From Marchantia polymorpha subsp. ruderalis (Eukaryota; Streptophyta; Marchantiopsida; Marchantiales; Marchantiaceae): DNA of 64,000 nucleotides. Location: contig AP031352.1 in assembly GCA_037833965.1 (NCBI GenBank), positions 23,540,501 through 23,604,500 of the forward strand. The letters are read 5' to 3'. Under the pieces are notes generated by a model. The model searched no databases. It saw only the letters and a list, made by a program, of their open reading frames with translations, and was not told the origin of the DNA. This document shows positions 34,701 through 47,628 of the stretch, in pieces (positions within the stretch are counted from its first letter, which is position 1; every line of letters begins with the position of its first letter). A program made the translations under genes and the position numbers.

Positions 34701-37700
34701 GGCAGAGCTGGGGCAGGCGGTGAGTTTTTACATAACGCCTTGGTCTCCTAGTTCTTTCCTCCACTTCTCATCTCCGTGGTCATCTTTACTTCTTCCATGT
34801 GCTGTTGTTTCTATATGTGGATGAACGTGGAACCAGAAATGAATTGGTTTTATCGGATACAAATGAGATGGAAAGAGAGTCAAAAGATATATTTATTTTC
34901 TAAGTAGTAAAATTTGTTCTGAGCCCGATGCATGGATGTTTTTTTTGTTTTTTTGTCGGCAGGAAAGGACTGTAATCGTCTGTTATCTTTTAAGTGTGTG
35001 ATTGTCTAATCAAGACGTGTCTTTCTCCAGGCACCTGCTTTGATTGCCCAGGCCAGCACGGATGCACTGGCCTTGGCAGATGCACTCCTGAGGTAAACAA
35101 ACCATTTCTTTTTAGCTATCAATCGGACGCTGTCTCTGGATGTCTCCTGAGCAGAGAGTAGTACAACTGTTTTTCTTTTCTGGTTTTTGGTTTTGTTTGA
35201 ACGACGGTAGGAGCTGAGTGTACCAACTCCCGAGTAAAGAGTATTGTACTTGGCACACGCCTCTTGGGATCAACCTGTGTAAAATCAAGTTTGGTTTAGG
35301 AAGTTTGAAGACCAGTGAGATTCTTCTTTACTTACTATGTCCTTGTTCTCTTATCTGGGAACCAGATGTGTCGCTTTTCCGTGTCCAGATTGGGAGATAG
35401 CTGAGTCTACACTTCAATTTTGGTGAGTTTTTGTTTTTTTGAGTATGTACAATTCTTGTGATGCTTCTGTTGACAGACACTGAACGGGTACTCAGCTACA
35501 GTCCAGCCAAGAGCTTATGATTAAAGTGGATGAATTTAAGATGAGGCATCTTCCTTAAGCATTCTCAGCCCTTGCGCAGGACATGAATGAGGTTGTAGTG
35601 GGGAAACCTCGCGTTGCGAATGGTGGACACCATGCTATGTCTTTTAAATCTCGCATTCCTGGATAGAAAGTCAAACCTACTTTCAGTCTCTTGACTACCC
35701 TAGCGGTTCACTAATCGAAAACTTGATGCTTGCAGTATGTTTTTTCTCTTTTACTACTCATCAGCTTTTAGCAGCTAGATTGTTCTTCTCCAATTTATTT
35801 GAATCTATTATTTGTGTGAATCTATTCATGTCAGTTTTTAAACTTTAACTGCTTGTTCGATAATGTAGTATGCTCTAGATTTGCTGATTAGTTTGTCCTG
35901 ATTTAACCAAGGCCTTAGTCTTACTTCCAAACTTTTTTTAACACTTAAGGTTGGTCTTGTACCAAGAAGTACATGCAGTTTTCAAATTGCAAGAGGCATG
36001 TGTTTGTAGTTTATATGCGCTGCTCAGTCTTTGATCCCGATAGATCTTCTGCTAAGATTGTCGAGTAAATCTGAGAAACAACTTGAAGATTGTTTCAGAG
36101 GTCCAGTCACGAGAATCGACCATATTCTAGATCTTTACTTCACTTCTTACTTTACATGTTCTCTCGTATAGACCTCTTCAGTCCAGATCACATAATATTG
36201 AATGATGTCGTAAGCTGATTGTTGCTAACTATCTACGTGAAAAATCTGTTGTGGTGAACAGGTGTACCCTTGCAGAATATTTGCTTGCAATGGGTGAAAC
36301 TCATGGGGAGCTCCAGAAACAAAGAGCGCTCGCAACTTTCATTCCTGTCTATTCAGCCTTGCTAGATGCCTTGGTAATGCGTTCTCAGGTACGAATATGT
36401 GAAATATAATCTGTTCCAATGTAATTGGTTTCTAGAGTTGAGTTTGGAGCAAAGTCACCAATCAGTTGTGAAGCATACCGGAGTCATAATTGGTCGATTA
36501 GTCCCTTGATTTAGTGTAGCAATCAATTTCCAGTGAACATGATGACTTTTGTGTTAACACGCTTGAACCAGTCTGACAATAGTTATTCTTCTTTGCAGCT
36601 GACGTTTGTGGTCATATTGATACTCTGAAATACTCGTTTATACTCATTGGAGGATCTGATTGAGTTGAGGAATGCTTCCTGTCGTTCATGAAGGTTGGAA
36701 GTGGGGAGTATGTGGAGGATGATTTGGATGGTAACACGGGTCTTCCAGATGGTCTAGCCCATTTCCGAGTGAGCCTTGATGAACCTCTTGCCGATATTTG
36801 TCGCTTGCTGGGACCTTCTCAGTATTTCGCAAAGGTAAATAGCATCTTAGCCTCCAGCTTATTTTATGCAGAACATTGTACCGATTGTAATTCCGAATTA
36901 AGTTGAAGGCCTTTTCTCCACTTCTTCTTCTTTTTCGGAAGAACTTTTTTGGAGATCTTCTATCCTTTTTGCCCAAGGAGGTCTTACAAGACCGAATGTC
37001 CCTAACAGTTACTTCATGGGGCCGATACATGGTGTTCGTTCGATTCCATCGTTCCTTGGCAAGTGGTAGAAGCTCGACTTTTTGCGCTCAACATGGTAAG
37101 TTTGAATATTCATGCGTTTTGTATCTCTTAAGACGTTCTCATTGATTACCGCTTCAGATGTTGAGAAGTGTCATCCACTGCATCTTGTGAGACCTGTCAT
37201 AACTAAATATCTCGTATGGACAGGTGTCAGATGTTGTTCTGCAAGGGGGCCAATTATTAGATCTTACTCCTGTCATGCATCTGCTAGTGTACATGCAGTC
37301 TGGTAATTGTGCTATCGATCCAATTTTGATGAATCTGGTAAGTGATGATTTTTTCTAAATATGCTTTACAGAGAGCCTATCGCAACAACTCTTAGATGTG
37401 ATGAGAAATAGTCTCATAGCTTCACTTTAAAAGTGTACCTATGGATGTCTTGGCTCGGTTCTAAATTGTCTATTTGACCCGTCTAGAATGTATTCTTGCT
37501 TCTGCAGTCTCCCTCTCTCCATTTCAATTCTGCTTCCTCTCCAGTTCCTCGGCACTGAATCTTACAAGTCGGGTTGACTGTGTTTTGTTAGATACATAAG
37601 TCGGGGGCGCAAGTTGTCGGTTCTTACTCCGGGTGGATATGCAGCTACCCGAACGCAATATTACCATTACTGTACGTTGCAAGCTACCTTTATTGATGGG

Positions 37701-40700
37701 GTTCTTTTTACTAAGAATAGATGAACGAGAAAAAAACTCTAGAGGGTGATAGGCTATCACCCTCTGGGTCAGCTATCACTGATAGCTGACCTCTGTGATG
37801 TACGATCATCTCTTTTTTGGTGGAACAGTGAGTGGATGTTTCTATTGAGAAAGCCCATAAGTGTTGAGGATACATAGTATTTTCAGAAAGCCCGTCAGGT
37901 TCCTTCTGACTAGAGATGCTACGAGTAGTTCTGTTTTGCACAGTTGGAATATTGTTGTGTTTTGCCCTTTTGATAGTTTTTGTATTCTTTCTTCTTAAAC
38001 CGCGTCATAATATACTTCTGAGTTTTTTTAAATCGTTTTGAAATTTCAAAATATGTATGCTAACCAAATTCACCGAGGATTAGGGTCCAATAATTTATCT
38101 TTCTCACATGACATGCTCCTCGTCGTCCTCCTAATCTTATTTTACTTGAAGAGCACATATCAAATTGTTATGTATATGTAGCAGGAGGTTTAGCCGTAAC
38201 TTGGAAGCAGATTGTTTAGTGATCATTGCCGATCGAGTTTTCCTCATTTAACTTGCTGTTGTAACGATTAAGACCGAATGCATGAAAGGACAGTCCGACA
38301 TGTTTTATATGTCAAAGTTTTCCGGTATTTTCACTAACATTAGCTTATCTACAGTCAAAGTAATGATTAGTATAAAGGGTTGGGACTTTAGACGTGTCTC
38401 ACCTGATGTATGGCTTGCAGGTCATTTTTGGCAGCTGGACTTCCGATACCGGTAGCTGCTAGCGCCTGTGCCACAGCTCTGAGAAAAATGTGTGAGGACG
38501 TGTCAAGTATCGCAACTGAACCAACAACTTTTGAAGGTCTTATTCGAGTCGGAGAGGTAAGTACTTTGAACTTTTGGCTCTACTTTCTTATTACATGACA
38601 TGCGTGTTATGTAGTTGTTTTCAGGTTGTAATGCAGAATGTTATGATATACAGAAAGAACTTAGAAGGTCTTGTTTCCGATCAGGCAAGTTTTCTGGCCG
38701 AAATTTTTTCTCTGCCAGAAGAGATCCGGTTTAGGCTGCTTTCCTGGCAAATGTGCATGGTACTAAATGACAGGGTTTTCTTTCTTGGCTGCAGGAATTG
38801 TACAACGTTCATCTGTCACTCCAAGAGGAAGAGGATGTCGTTTGCGCGATTGGTTGCGTTTTATCCACATTAACGAGCAGTGCTGAGCTGAACAAGGCAC
38901 TCGAAAGGCTATTGAAGCCCAGTCACGAAGCAATAACTGCTCTCGTATGTAATTTTTATCCCTCTTCATCCGCACATACTACGGCTTCTGAGGTCATATC
39001 CTGTTTGACGTCGTAGTTTCATTTTTTTGTGGTTGAAATATGAAGGTTGGGATGTCACCTATAATTCTGGTGTAGGAAGTTCACAGAGCAGAAACTTACG
39101 TCCTGTTTGCTGTCACAGCTGAAGACGGATAGTGAAGGGTCTTTGAAGCTTCATTCAGCAAGCTATGCAGCTGCTTTAGAAGCTGGTATTAGAGCTTTAC
39201 ATAGGTATGCAATTTATTGCACCAAACTATCATTCGCACAGTTTCGAAGCAATGAAGCTCATATTTATTTCTGATACTGAATAATACTAGAGTAGAGTAC
39301 AGTCCAATTATGTAACGTAGGCTGACATTGAATATATGTTAGAAAAATGGTTTTTTACATCAATAATAGTCGCAGGAAACAAGAGTCGTTAACTGGGACT
39401 CATCTGAAATCTGACTTCCGTTATCTTCGTCACAGGTTGGGTATATACTTTAGTCAATTATCGTCATCAAGTGTCGACAATTTCAATGGAGAGGAGCCCA
39501 TGCTTAGAATTTTGGCTCATTTTTGGCCTTTGTTAGAGCGGCTCTTGTTATCCCGACATACCGAAGATGGTGGTTTGGCATTGGCAGCTTGCAAAACACT
39601 GTCACACGCAATACAAGCTTCAGGTTTAATAATTTTTCACCTAAAGTTCAACTCAGATGTTGCGCTTTTCACGCACAGTTGTTGCTTTGTACTAGCGTCT
39701 AATAGCCAGCTTTGATCATCACAGTTCGCTTTACTTCGTTCGGTTCAAGATTGGCTCGATAGTGATACTGTTGCTACCTCTTTAGGATCAGGTTAGACGT
39801 CTTGGGGTTTTGTTGGAATCTAAGGTCTCCTGGGCATTCGAACTATTAGATAGCCCCGCAGGTCGATTTGTAAATGATTCTACTTAGAGTGTTGATGCCG
39901 CATTCAAGTTGGTGGAGTACGCACTTGCAAATCTTGCTCGCTGGTTTGCATGCTTTCATGTTGTACTGGATTCCATATTCACCTATCGCGTAAGAGTAAA
40001 GTTTACCCCGTCAGTCACCACACGTATACCAATAGTCTGTCACCTGTAATCTATTAGTTGGAATGCTAATGCATATTAGGTGGGAGACGTCAACGTCTTT
40101 TGGCAAATGCGTAGTAAATATTCACCAATGAACGAAACATAGGAGGTTGCTCTTAGGTTTACAAGTGGGTTTCTTGTCAAGAAATCCAGTTAGTGAATGG
40201 TGGAATGGGCTAAGGGACTTTTGATAATGGTTTCTTGGTTGCTTCAGTTGCCGTTAAGTCCACCACGCCTTATGCTTTGTGTACTTTTCTTCCTTCTTTG
40301 GCGGTTTTCTTGTGCTGGCGTCAGCAAATTTGTGGATAAGTGGAAGCACTTGAGTCACAAATTTCAGGCTAGGTCTGAAATTTGTGACTGAAGTGCGTCC
40401 ACTTACCCCCAAATTTGCCAGATATCTTTCTAGAAAATAAACTGCATTGTTGATCCCTAAAGGCTTGGGAATTACGTATCTAGCCCTGACAACCATGATC
40501 TAACATAATTATGCCTTTGTTTGTAATTTATAGAGTCAGTTTTTGTATCTCGTCAATCTGCTCAAAAGGCTGTCTACTTAAAGCATATCGTTAAGTCTAG
40601 GTTTTGTCTAGACGCCTGTTAAAGAGGAACTGCTAGGTAAGAAGTAATCAAGAGTTGCAATCAAGAGTTGTAAGGCACTGGTGGATTCGTTACGAATCCA

Positions 40701-43041
40701 AATTTCTTCTTGCTTTTGTAAAACGCCTCCTCACTTTCAGGCTTGGCATATGCTAAAGTAAGTTCCTATCTGGTTTGCAGGGCGGAAGTTTTCGACCTTA
40801 TTGCCGAACATTATGACTGCATTGTCTTCAAACTTCATAGCCTACCAGTCGCATGTTTGTTTCATAAGAACAGGTATGACTTCGATTTCTGATACCGTTT
40901 GGTTGGTCTTCAAAGCAGAAGATATATTTTTTGTAACTTATAATCCATATTGTTTTGACTCACTGTTGCTAGTCGAAGCCAGCTTCTCTCCTCCAATTTC
41001 TTGTTATTTTATCTAGCTAGTGCTTACTGTAGCCTTGTATCAACACTAACTATCCTAGTTCAATCTAATTGGTGAGAACTAGCCAAACATGTTCATGTCA
41101 TCAGCCTCTTTATTTCCAGAGATCTATCCATTAAATTACACAGATGCCATCTTGTGCAGTATATACTCTACCCTGCCACTGCCACAGGTATCTATGTCGA
41201 GATTTAGTTTATAGTTGATTGTTGATGGTTGGTATGTATGTGGCAAGCCATCAGCTGCTGTCGCAGTGGAAGAGTTCGGACATGAAAGCGATCATGGCTC
41301 CCTGTTCATCGAAACATTGAGGGTTTTCACAGCCTCGGACGCTATGTCACAAATGAACAGTTCTTACGCATGTGACCAAGAGCCTGAACTTGCTGAGGCT
41401 TATATGAATTTTACATCTTCATTTGTTCGATGTTGCCCTCGAGTAAGTATTCTACTAGTGAATGACAGCGTTGTTTTGTGTACTGTACTAAACTTTCGAG
41501 CTTTTCCTTCTGGTATAATCCGATTGAAATTGTAAGTTGAGGAATTAATAGCAGCAAATTGTTGTGTATCTGGCTAAGAAACGTAGTGTCGATGATGCAC
41601 CACACCACTCGAATCTAAAATGTCATCGACCTGTGAATGTCAACGCGCAGGAGGTTGTGGCGGCTTCAGATGAGCTTTTAGAGGCATCATTTGATAAGGC
41701 CGCTATTTGCTGTACGGCTATGCATCGGGGAGCAGCAATAGCTGCAATGTCCTACATGTCTTGTAAGTTTTTGTTTAGAATCATGTCTTGCTTTCTGACA
41801 CCTCTTTCATCTCACAAACTTGCTCCTTATGTTCGAATTTTTTTCTTACATCATGTTTGCCTCTGGTATTCCGCTCACTGAAGTTGATGAAGTAGTATGC
41901 TATGTTATGTAAATGTAGAACAATCTGTCGGGGGTTTCGCTTGTTACTATACTTGAAGGACATAACGTTGGTACTCGTGTTTGCATACTCATGTAAATGT
42001 TAGTTATGTTGCACGGGAAGAAGGGACATCGAATGAAGATCTTTCTCTTCCACTAATTTCTTACTGTTTGATGATGTCTTGACTGATACATGGCAGGCTT
42101 CCTAGGGGCTGGTTTATCATCCTTAATGGATCCAGGGTCGGACAAATCTAAGCTTTCTTTGGCTACAGTGACTGCGAAGATTTGCTATCAGAGCGGGGAG
42201 AATGTTATCTCTGGCATCTTGTATGCTTTACTAGGTGTTTCAGCCATGGCGCGGGTATGGCTGGTGATGTTCAATGAACTGTTTTCTCGAACTTGTTCAA
42301 TCGAAACTTTTGCCTAGATGAGAGATCAAAGTCAAGCGTAGTTAAGTAGTTTCGCAAACACGTGGTCGAACTAAGGAGAGCACTTTTCCAAGATTTTCAC
42401 ATTGATGGTAGAGACGAATGCCTTTGCAGGTACACAAGGCAACTACAATTCTTCAGCAGCTTGCAGCGTTTTGTTACATTGGCGGAGGGGATGAGAAGCT
42501 GGCTTTGAATTGGAGCTCTCTGCAAAGCTGGCTGGTGGCTGCGGTAAATGACAATCTCTGAAGTTTAAATTTACATTTTGATTCATAAGGTTTTTACAAA
42601 TGCAGCACATAGAGAACAGCTAGAAGAACTTTGTCGTTTTGGAAAAGATGTATCAGGACTTGACTCACATCAAGATTCTGGTGGGAATATTGATTTCCAA
42701 TACAGCATCAGGTGTTTTGTATGGGCAACATTGGTGGAGCTTTGGATGCGCATGTATTTCATATCTGATAATTCTCACCTGAATCTCGTGTTTGGTTGCA
42801 GGTCCAAGCGTTGCCTCCTGAATATTTGAAGCAAGGAGAGATTGAAACTTTGATCGCTACATGGTTGAGTGCTTTAGAGGCCGCTGCATCAGATTATTAC
42901 AAAAGTCGAGGAGCTTGTAATGGAGGAAGAACGGGAGCAGCTGGTTACATGCAAGGTGATGGCGGAAGAACATTAAAGCGAGTACTACGTGAATTTGCCG
43001 ATGCTCACCGTTATACTACGCCCGGTTTTGGAACGACATAA
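31800..43041 (+). CDS. Importin-13/transportin-3-type beta-karyopherin (nuclear import receptor)
   Basis: Twenty-four GT-AG exons: 31800-32009, 32340-32438, 32700-32924, 33310-33429, 33814-33897, 34260-34319, 34591-34719, 35031-35092, 35366-35422, 36262-36388, 36694-36834, 37009-37095, 37224-37337, 37592-37671, 38421-38556, 38795-38944, 39119-39204, 39436-39623, 40781-40873, 41255-41442, 41651-41762, 42097-42254, 42430-42543, 42802-43041. All phases agree; the product is 1019 aa, matching the plant ARM/HEAT-repeat family of Arabidopsis At1g12930 (about 1005 aa). Family blocks seen include [18 protein letters not shown] at the N-terminus, [50 protein letters not shown] and [13 protein letters not shown] near the C-terminus. 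It should form a HEAT-repeat solenoid binding cargo and Ran-GTP at the nuclear pore; cargo unknown. An in-frame ATG at 31737 would add 21 residues; 31800 is chosen to match the family start. Exon 11 has a weak pyrimidine tract at its acceptor. Confidence 0.92.
37741..37791. repeat. Two adjacent 25-bp perfect palindromes in intron 14
   Basis: 37741-37765 (AGAGGGTGATAG, one base, CTATCACCCTCT) and 37767-37791 (GGTCAGCTATCA, one base, TGATAGCTGACC) are each exact inverted repeats with 12-base arms around a single central base. They are separated by one base and share the element CTATCA. They lie inside the intron between exons 14 and 15 of the importin gene. Confidence 0.85.
40322..40421. repeat. 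100-bp hairpin in intron 18 of the importin gene
   Basis: Left arm 40322-40367 and right arm 40375-40421 pair over about 46 bases with few mismatches (shared core AGTCACAAATTTCAG / CTGAAATTTGTGACT) around a seven-base loop. It lies in the longest intron (39624-40780). It may be a miniature foldback transposon or, if transcribed as part of the intron, a double-stranded RNA source. Confidence 0.8.
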
Positions 43042-44956
43042 GTTGGAGACATTGCATAATGTATTATTTTTCGTCTCTGAGGCTGAAAGTCATCGGACTG
43101 GAAAGAAGGTAGTGAGTCAGCCAGCCAAAGAGTGTACTGATCGAGGCTCTCAAGTCATCTGCATGTTAGAATTTTGGTCCCTTCTGTCTTTGAATCCGTT
43201 ATTGGTATTGGTTGTGGAACAAAGACATGTGACTCAGCAGATGATGAAATGGGTTGTTCTTCCTGACAAGCTTGATTTGATCAAAGGACATCATCGCCAA
43301 GAGGTAAACAGTGAGAAATTCATTAAACTGTACCTCTTGAAAGTTGTCCTCTCGCGAGTGTAGGGTAAAGTAATCTGTATCATACAGATCTCGCTCCGTA
43401 GGCATAGAAGCAATTGCAACATGAAATGTACCAAATGTTCCTGAAACAGCAGAAGAAAGTTGTCCAGTCGTCCATCCTGTACTGTGCTCTAACTTGCGAT
43501 GTAGCCTTTTACTTCCCAGTTTTTTCACTAGCTGGGGACATAGAATTACGATCAATTTTCCTTATATTCAAGGTTTCTAGATAGTACCATTACGATGGTG
43601 AAATCTAGCAGATTGGCCATCTACCATCTAGCAGATTGGCGTATTGCCAATCTGCTATAATGCACTGTCCAATCCTACTGTTAAAATCTGGGTACCATGT
43701 TCAGCCTGTTATGAGGAAGGACGAATAGATCCACTTTGAACCTTCTTAGAGTTTGGAATCAACCCATCAAACTTATTCCCTGTTATACCTTCCATGTCCA
43801 GTAATCAGAGTTGTCTTAGGGAGATCTTTTTGGTTATATAATAAAGAACTTTCTGTCGATTCTGATAAGCTAGGTTTTTGCTTAGAAATCTCCTCCCGTC
43901 TATGAGCATTCGACTCCACATCTGCTTCGAGCTTGCACATGTACCTGTTCTAATCACCATTTTGTTTCCAGGACTTGGGTGAGTTGTAACATTACCACGA
44001 ATCCTTTGTTGCCAAATAAAATAATCGGGCAGAAAATCAAAATTCATTCCTTTTGGTGATATTCAACAGTTATCAGAATTAATTCTTTTTTATCTTTCTG
44101 ACCGTTGAGCTTCCTATCCCTGTTGTGTACAACACGGGCATATGTTGTAAAAATTGCTAGGGTATTGATATGTTTTAAGATATTATAACAATATATAGAT
44201 ATAAAAACTTACTAAAATATGAAAAATTACATATGTATATGTGGGCCTTTTCTGCTAAGACATTTCCGAACTCATTGTTATGGAAGTCCGTGTAGGAATC
44301 TCCACCCATTGGTTATTATTACACTTGTTTTGAGCCAAAAGTAATAGTAATAATAAGCTTATAATAGAGATATAGACGTGGTACTTTTCTCCAATGCCAA
44401 GTACATTACAAAATCATTGTGAGTCCTGTCTTTACATATTCCCCCGAGGTTTACCAACAGTTGTCAAAACATCGTCAGCACCATTGGCGTGATCTCATCT
44501 CCCAATAGTAGTTTTCCCATCCTCCGTCCCTTTGACTTATCCTTGCAGTAGGACGGTTCCTTTCTCTTGTTTTCGCTGTCGAATCGTTTGTCTTTTCTCA
44601 TCCCATCGTGTAGTCCAAGCCTCAGAAGTCTTACTTGCCTGTGCTGGACCCTATCAGAAACCAAGTGAAAACACGCAACTCGAAGGGTGGTCACATACGT
44701 CAACCTGTATCTAAGATATTTTGACAATCCAAGATAAACTTTCTGAAAACCACGTGGCTGTTTCCAAGTTTATACACAGAAACGTATCCTAAGAAATTTA
44801 ATGAAGCACTAACGTGGTTGTTTTGTGTCGATACAATGATACATAGTCTACATGGTTGGTGATTCGCAGCACTAGCTGAAGGTGTCTGTAAGAATTATAC
44901 ACATCCATGTGCACTTGGACCCTGTGACGAAGTATAAAGAGTGGAAATCTCAATGC
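43042..44956. other. 3' region of the importin gene and intergenic DNA
   Basis: No further gene recognised. The 3' UTR start follows the TAA at 43039-43041; AATAAA occurs at about 43839 but the true poly(A) site is uncertain. A small hairpin (TAGCAGATTGGC at 43629-43640 with GCCAATCTGCTA at 43646-43657, plus a direct copy of AGCAGATTGGC just upstream) lies here. A lysine-rich minus frame at 44464-44727 is not assignable. Confidence 0.4.
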
Positions 44957-44964
44957 CTCATGGT

Positions 44965-45283
44965 TAGGGTTGGAGGCACAGCAAAGTATTTTGAGGCATG
45001 CCTATGCCCCCATTTCACGGTCAAAAGGCATGCCCCATGCCCCCAGGCATGCCCGTACTGAAATACGTACATTTGACGTATTTGAAAATGTACATCTATG
45101 AGAATAAAACATTTTTAAAAGTAAAATGGTCGAAAAGTTCCAGAAAATACGTATTAAATTTTTTTGGAAGAACCCGAACGAGGCATGCCCCTGTGCCCTC
45201 CCCCGGGGCATGCCCCTTGAGTGTGTGCCTCCAACCCTAATCATGGTGCTCTCTTGACCCTTGAGTCTGTGCCTCCAACCCTA
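44965..45283. mobile_element. hAT-type MITE with exact 8-bp target duplication
   Basis: The ends are TAGGGTTGGAGGCACA and its inversion TGTGCCTCCAACCCTA. The left flank 44957-44964 and right flank 45284-45291 are both CTCATGGT, an exact 8-bp duplication, as made by hAT transposases. Internally GGCATGCC-rich sequence repeats in both orientations (CAGGCATGCCC, GGGGCATGCCCC). The right junction is tandemly duplicated: 45215-45258 and 45259-45302 are 44-bp near-copies covering element end plus flank, so an inner end also occurs at 45239. No transposase is encoded, so it would have been mobilised by another hAT element. Confidence 0.85.
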
Positions 45284-45302
45284 CTCATGGTGCTCTATTG
45301 AC

Positions 45303-47452
45303 GATCAGTAATATTATTGAAACTTGTCATGTTGTCTTGCCAATACCTTTGCCAAAGAATTTTGTTGAAGCATTTTGCAGAACACTGTCAAATCCCAGGT
45401 GTTGCATACGGTTACTGTACTAGTAAATTGGACAGGCAGAATTGCAACCTCTATATAGATTTTAGTCTACCATATTTGGCTACAACTTACTTCAAATTAA
45501 GCTACAACGTAATCCAAAGTATTTTCAGTGTACTCAATAATCTAACGTATTTTAGGATTTCTTGTTGAGTAACAGAGAATTATATAGAGGTGGTTAAACT
45601 CGAAAAATAATTATAGTAATACGTTTTTAGTTATAAAATAATATTCTGATTGACTTTAGCTAGTTTGGCTATGATATATTTAATTATGATGAATTGAAAT
45701 AGAAATTATTTTTTTGATATAGAATAAAATTTATAAAAGATCCTTGGGGTAAAACATGAATGAAATAAATTTTGTGACCAACCTATATTTTAACATGAAC
45801 CTCTTGGGTTGTTTGTTACTGTGTATCTTGATTTGGATTCATAAAGATACTAGCATCTAACCTCATATCAAATTTAAAATTTGATTAGATTAAATTGCTA
45901 GTTTCGGTAAAATATGTTTGTACATGAATTTAGATTATATTTAACCAAATTTCTGGTAAAATATCATCAGTTTTGAATCAAGTATTCAACTGTTTGATTC
46001 AAATTTTACAAAAAGATTAAACTAAACACATTGCTTTACCTAAATCCTAAGTGTAGCATGGAAAGTTATTGCTATTCTATTACTTAATTACTAGTTTTAC
46101 AAACTATTGATCAATTATATAGTTTTGATAAGAAATTTTGTTAACCCTTAGCAATGTACTTTATTACTTAGATCATGAAGTTTTTTTTTTTTTAAATTCA
46201 CTAGATTGTATACAAAATACGAAATATTCTGTAAGCTTGCTTGTCTTTTTTCTTCGATTTGAAAATTATTTAGAATAATTTTTGAAATTTGTTAAAATCT
46301 AAAAATATTTCTTTCAAATGCATGCAATAGCTTTATATTCTTGAAAACAGAAACTGATTTTTTGACCGCTAATATGTCTAGATTTAGTCTATTACAAATT
46401 ACAAAAGCACATTCCTTAAATATCATCATAAGCATAACCATTATAAATAATTTTAAAAACTTGAAGTCTATATTTAAAAAAAATCTCTAAAATACATAGA
46501 TATAAAAATCATTTTGAAACCAAAGAGATGATAGTTTTAAGATACACATCTTAGCAATGTGTTCAATTCTCAACATCATATAATTTGTTTTGTCTTTGAT
46601 AAACAATAATGATGTACAAAGTCAACATTATGATTGTTGTTATTATAAGAATTGCAGATTTAGTGAGATTAGAACAAATTTACTTGTATATCATCTTATG
46701 TTCAAGTTATGCATTACAAAACAGCTTGAAAAATAATAAGAATATTTGATGATTGGTTATATCATTTTAAAAAGGATTATTCGAACTATTTTTAAAAATA
46801 AATACTATCAAGTAACCACATATTTGTCACAGTCATATTGCATATTGATACATTTGAAACATAATGTTCGGTTTGTCGTGCGACTCGGTATCGTCATACA
46901 TCGCTGACATGCTCTATTCACCCACTCACAAATACATAAGGAACAAGAATGTACACACACAAATGTATCACAACTAGCCCCTCTAGCTGGCAGTCAGATC
47001 CCTCTAACTCCCATGTATCCCTATCTACAACTATGTGGTATGCACCTTCATGGATATGAGACCTAGTAGGCCGGATGCTATGTCGCCCCATTGTTAGTCG
47101 CCTATCTCCAATGCTACATGCCAACTTGGTAACACGAAATACACATACGAGTCGAGTCAAACTCACTCCACTAGGTAACATAAAGTCGAAGCTAGCGGGA
47201 AACTCCCTATGCAAAAGTCTCAACTCGAAGAACTAACAGTTTCTTCGAGTTTGCATCAACTATACTCCCGATGTAGCGTCGACCCAACGTCAACGTTACC
47301 TGTGTCTCAACGTCACCCGTGTCCCAACGTCTATCGACTCAAACTCGAATCCAACGTGTATACACATGACATGTTAATTTTAAAATCATCTACACTTATA
47401 TCATAGAGACTAAGTAAGAAACTATACTCTAGATCTGTAACTTCACAAGAGA
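45303..47452. other. AT-rich intergenic block
   Basis: Mostly AT-rich without genes. At about 46880-47340 composition is less AT-rich, with a 101-codon minus frame (46918-47223) lacking any recognisable motif and a CAACGT-containing repeat cluster (about 47286-47358, ACGTC/AACGT several times). No supported gene. Confidence 0.4.
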
Positions 47453-47628
47453 GATTTTTCACTTCATAAGAGAGAATGTATATCTTGTAAAGCACAACAT
47501 TGAAGTCTCATATCCATGACAATGAATTTTGAATGTACATGATTTTTCACTTCATAAGAGAGAATGTATATCTTGTAAAGTACAACATTGAAGTCTCATT
47601 TCCATGCCAATGGGTTTTGGATGGCCAT
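47453..47628. repeat. Tandem duplication, 2 x 88 bp
   Basis: The unit at 47453-47540 (starting GATTTTTCACTTCATAAGAG) is followed directly by a second copy at 47541-47628 with only a few differences. Little divergence indicates a fairly recent local duplication just upstream of the hAT pseudogene. Confidence 0.85.

Noticed and set aside
38624-38680. Possible extra importin exon ([20 protein letters not shown])
   Set aside because: The family is contiguous from the exon ending at 38556 to the one starting at 38795 and the phases already fit without it.
44464-44727. Lysine-rich minus frame with a pol-like look (GMRKDKRFDSENKRKE)
   Set aside because: No reverse transcriptase or integrase motif could be found in any frame around it.
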